A stretch of DNA of 29,456 nt from IMG/VR virus record IMGVR_UViG_3300030419_006871, positions 1-29,456 of that record; one strand, given 5' to 3'. Below the pieces are notes generated by a model that searched no databases, was not told the origin of the DNA, and saw nothing but the letters and a program-made list of their open reading frames with translations. Positions 28,060 to 29,456 of the stretch are shown one piece after another. Position 1 is the first letter of the stretch; every line of letters starts with the position of its first letter. The position numbers and the translations under genes are program-made. The DNA is from a virus.

Positions 28060-28128
28060 ATGTTTCATTTTATTGTCGGCCTAGCGGCTATCGTGTATCT
28101 CTGGGATAACCTCATTAATCCCAAGTAG
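28060..28128 (+). CDS. 22-aa membrane micropeptide
   Basis: MFHFIVGLAAIVYLWDNLIN plus two residues: one hydrophobic helix with a short polar end. AAGGAG lies eight bases before ATG 28060, 17 bases after the VWA gene stop. Good ribosome binding site and membrane-like sequence; homologues unknown. Confidence 0.55.
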   Translation: MFHFIVGLAAIVYLWDNLINPK

Positions 28129-28142
28129 TTACAAGTTTTTTT

Positions 28143-28168
28143 CTCGCATGTGTTTACTCGCGTGCGAG
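28143..28168. promoter_or_regulatory. Inverted repeat spanning a -35 element
   Basis: CTCGCA (28143-28148) and TGCGAG (28163-28168) flank the TTTACT -35 of promoter P13. A candidate operator; a random origin is possible at this length. Confidence 0.35.
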
Positions 28169-28180
28169 GGTTCTTATCTT
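28153..28180 (+). promoter_or_regulatory. Repeated-class promoter P13
   Basis: TTTACT, 16 bases beginning CGCG, TATCTT. The leader with GAGGAGACGACAC leads to ATG 28201. Confidence 0.75.
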
Positions 28181-28200
28181 GATTGTGAGGAGACGACACA

Positions 28201-28368
28201 ATGAATTACGCATATCTTCAGCTTCATGCCCCTGCACCGCCCCAACGACGCGAGCGGGATAATCGAAGCGATGAGAATCCTTATCCTGATTATGAGCAGT
28301 CCTTTATCGTCGAAGACGAGGACCGAACCGAGCGCGAGGACTCCCACGTCGTCGTGATTGAGCTTTAA
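28201..28368 (+). CDS. Small acidic protein (55 aa)
   Basis: MNYAYLQLHAPAPPQRRERD, then an acidic middle (EDEDRTERED) and a hydrophobic end SHVVVIEL. Clear GGAG site and promoter P13. Probably disordered except at the ends. Architecture parallels the 43-aa gene at 13720, which ends HVVILQL. Function unknown. Confidence 0.7.
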   Translation: MNYAYLQLHAPAPPQRRERDNRSDENPYPDYEQSFIVEDEDRTEREDSHVVVIEL

Positions 28369-28377
28369 GGTAGATAC

Positions 28378-28650
28378 ATGAGCCTATTTGAAGCAGCAGG
28401 CCTCTACGGCGACCTGAACGACGTGCCCGTGCATATGCGCGCTCAAGTCAAACGCGCCCGTGATGCTCGACGTTACGCAGACATCGACATGCCCAAGGTG
28501 GGCGACCTTGTGATGATTAACTACGGATATCACCCCGGCAAGCCAGCGGTGGTGACTTATGTCAACCCGCCAGACATCCGGTTTGTCTACCCCGATGGCA
28601 AGGAAGGCAGCAGCGGAGTCCGAGGCGTGAAACTTGTGAGCAAAAAGTGA
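28378..28650 (+). CDS. GDLV-family protein with helical N-terminal extension (90 aa)
   Basis: A helical lead (LFEAAGLYGDLNDVP, RAQVKRARDARRYADI) is followed by MPKVGDLVMINYGYHPGKPA, VVTYVNPPDIRFVYPDG and VKLVSKK. The PKVGDLV opening shows family membership well outside the main array. Its stop overlaps the GTG of the next micropeptide (GTGA). Confidence 0.82.
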   Translation: MSLFEAAGLYGDLNDVPVHMRAQVKRARDARRYADIDMPKVGDLVMINYGYHPGKPAVVTYVNPPDIRFVYPDGKEGSSGVRGVKLVSKK

Positions 28651-28727
28651 ATAAAACCGAGGTGTTAGAAGGAATCTGGTTTTTTTCCATGATGGTGGGT
28701 TTACTCTACCTGATGGCGTTCCTATAG
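28647..28727 (+). CDS. 26-aa membrane micropeptide with embedded promoter
   Basis: GTG start in a GTGA overlap; MNKTEVLEGIWFFSMMVGLL followed by YLMAFL. Ten of 24 aligned residues match the membrane peptide at 23516, including the end LLYL-x-x-FL. Promoter P14 lies within its last nine codons, in the same register as P9 in the relative. Confidence 0.55.
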   Translation: MNKTEVLEGIWFFSMMVGLLYLMAFL

Positions 28728-28728
28728 T
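28700..28728 (+). promoter_or_regulatory. Repeated-class promoter P14 inside a coding region
   Basis: TTTACT, 17 bases ending TTCC, TATAGT. Its leader shares a 23-base identical segment (28735-28757) with the leader after P15 (29167-29189). Confidence 0.78.
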
Positions 28729-28756
28729 TCTACTGTCCCCAGCAGAGGAGAAGGAC

Positions 28757-28945
28757 ATGACCCGCAAACACTTTCAAATGATTGCCAACGTCGTCAAGAA
28801 CATCGACGACCCGAATGTACGCCACGCGGTGGCGATGGACTTCGCTCTGAAACTCAAGGGCGAGAACCCGCGCTTCGACATTAGCCGCTTCGTCGGCGCA
28901 TGTAACAGCTACGCAACCCCCGACTCGGTAGAGGTTCAATTCTAA
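28757..28945 (+). CDS. Small conserved-looking phage protein (62 aa)
   Basis: MTRKHFQMIANVVKNIDDPN, RHAVAMDFALKLKGENP, RFDISRFVGACNS. The MTRKHF start and NPRFD-x-x-RF-x-x-AC end recur in many phage and prophage small proteins of unknown function. AGGAGAAGG gives a strong ribosome binding site. Probably a helical hairpin. Confidence 0.82.
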   Translation: MTRKHFQMIANVVKNIDDPNVRHAVAMDFALKLKGENPRFDISRFVGACNSYATPDSVEVQF

Positions 28946-28946
28946 A

Positions 28947-29129
28947 ATGCTTGGAAACACTTACAAGACGGCTCAGTCGTTCCACACGCAGGCGCGCAGC
29001 GTTAAAATCAAGCTCGCGAAGATTTGTAATGAGATTGATGACATCCTGAATCAACTCGGTGGTGAAAACTACTGTCCTTACGAGGAGTTGGAAGCAATCC
29101 AAGAAAAACTTCTCGAAATGACCGATTAA
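28947..29129 (+). CDS. Hypothetical helical protein (60 aa)
   Basis: Starts one base after the upstream stop. MLGNTYKTAQSFHTQARSVK, ICNEIDDILNQLGG, PYEELEAIQEKLLEM: three helices, no recognised motif. It has no clear ribosome binding site, so translation is probably coupled to the gene before. Confidence 0.7.
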   Translation: MLGNTYKTAQSFHTQARSVKIKLAKICNEIDDILNQLGGENYCPYEELEAIQEKLLEMTD

Positions 29130-29132
29130 GGG

Positions 29133-29160
29133 TTTACTCCCCTCAACCTGTCCCTATGTT
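29133..29160 (+). promoter_or_regulatory. Repeated-class promoter P15
   Basis: TTTACT, 16 bases ending TCCC, TATGTT: one of the best copies. The leader repeats 23 bases of the P14 leader and contains the AGGAGAAGG ribosome binding site. Confidence 0.83.
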
Positions 29161-29166
29161 TATCAC

Positions 29167-29189
29167 GTCCCCAGCAGAGGAGAAGGACA
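29167..29189 (+). repeat. Duplicated promoter leader (second copy)
   Basis: Identical over 23 bases to 28735-28757. Starts GTCCCCAGCAG and ends with the ribosome binding site AGGAGAAGG and ACA. The genes behind the two copies are unrelated, so only the promoter/leader cassette is shared. Confidence 0.9.
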
Positions 29190-29191
29190 AC

Positions 29192-29416
29192 ATGGCGAAC
29201 AACCTTGACACTGTGATGACCCGCGACGAGGCCATCGAACAATTCGACAACTACGTTCTGCCCGTCGTGATTCAGCTTCACGAGCAGGATGGCGGATTCG
29301 ACGAGTGCGCGCGCTCCGAGGCTTGGAACAACTGGACTGATGCCATGTGCAAGGATGGTCGGATTAGTGACTGGCAGTACGAGAACTGGACGCACCCGCC
29401 AAGCTGTGAGCGATGA
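29192..29416 (+). CDS. Hypothetical acidic protein (74 aa)
   Basis: MANNLDTVMTRDEAIEQFDN, YVLPVVIQLHEQDGGFDECA, AWNNWTDAMCKDGRISDWQY, ENWTHPP. A helical acidic protein with several Trp; the TRDEAIEQF start and ISDWQYENW end look like conserved small-phage-protein segments. ATG 29192 behind AGGAGAAGG. It overlaps the next gene start by 11 bases. Function unknown. Confidence 0.78.
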   Translation: MANNLDTVMTRDEAIEQFDNYVLPVVIQLHEQDGGFDECARSEAWNNWTDAMCKDGRISDWQYENWTHPPSCER

Positions 29417-29456
29417 CGTGATTGTCTTCCACAAGCCGAGCGAGTGGGAGCGATTC
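29406..29456 (+). CDS. 5' end of a further gene, cut by the window
   Basis: GTG 29406 opens a frame reading MSDDVIVFHKPSEWERF that runs off the right edge. The overlapping-start style matches its neighbours. Too short to identify. Confidence 0.5.
   Translation, partial: MSDDVIVFHKPSEWERF

Overview
This window reads as part of a large tailed-phage genome. Every supported gene is on the + strand, and neighbours are packed tightly, with ATGA, GTGA or TAATG overlaps. The left half combines phage-type metabolic and replication genes with features seen in T4-superfamily marine myoviruses: a sigma region-4-like protein, an acidic scaffold-like protein and one TATAAATA late promoter. The replicase, however, is a bacterial-type DNA polymerase III alpha subunit rather than a T4-type family B enzyme. 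The host cannot be determined from the sequence. 

Layout. 1-5.3 kb: DnaE-type replicase (5' end cut by the window), a zinc-ribbon protein, dUTPase, a DUF3310 protein and a GMP reductase/IMP dehydrogenase homologue; apart from the zinc-ribbon protein this is a DNA synthesis and nucleotide-supply block. 5.3-6.7 kb: two small transcription-associated candidates and an acidic scaffold-like protein with a 3 x 36 bp internal repeat, closed by an intrinsic terminator. 6.7-13.9 kb: a ClpP-like protease with Asn in place of the catalytic Asp, a 508-aa protein with a possible PD-(D/E)XK nuclease core, GroEL, glutaredoxin, a PAP2 membrane phosphatase and peptide deformylase. 13.9-16.5 kb: a small lipoprotein, tRNA-Leu(UAA), UV-damage endonuclease, tRNA-Arg(UCU) and small conserved genes, then the late promoter. 

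16.5-29.5 kb is different in kind. It holds about 35 small genes served by a repeated sigma70-like promoter (TTTACT, 16-17 bases, TATGTT; 15 copies found by eye). At five copies the start codon lies exactly seven bases after the -10, which would give leaderless mRNAs. Most of the small proteins share one short SH3/KOW-like beta-barrel pattern (M-K-V-G-D-L-V ... G-x-V ... V-x-W ... L-E-V-I). They form a tandem paralogue array in which each stop overlaps the next start, and the upstream LEV codons supply the next ribosome binding site. This is the most unusual part of the window. The array is followed by a MoxR-type AAA+ ATPase, a probable structured RNA with its own terminator, and a VWA-containing HExxH metallopeptidase-like protein, a two-component chaperone/protease-like pair. 

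The left half uses many AGA/AGG arginine codons, matching the encoded tRNA-Arg(UCU). The right end is richer in G+C and uses almost only CGN, which suggests modules of different ancestry. The T4-like late promoter and sigma-like protein on the left, against the repeated host-type promoters on the right, suggest a late/middle module beside an early host-takeover module; that reading is inference.
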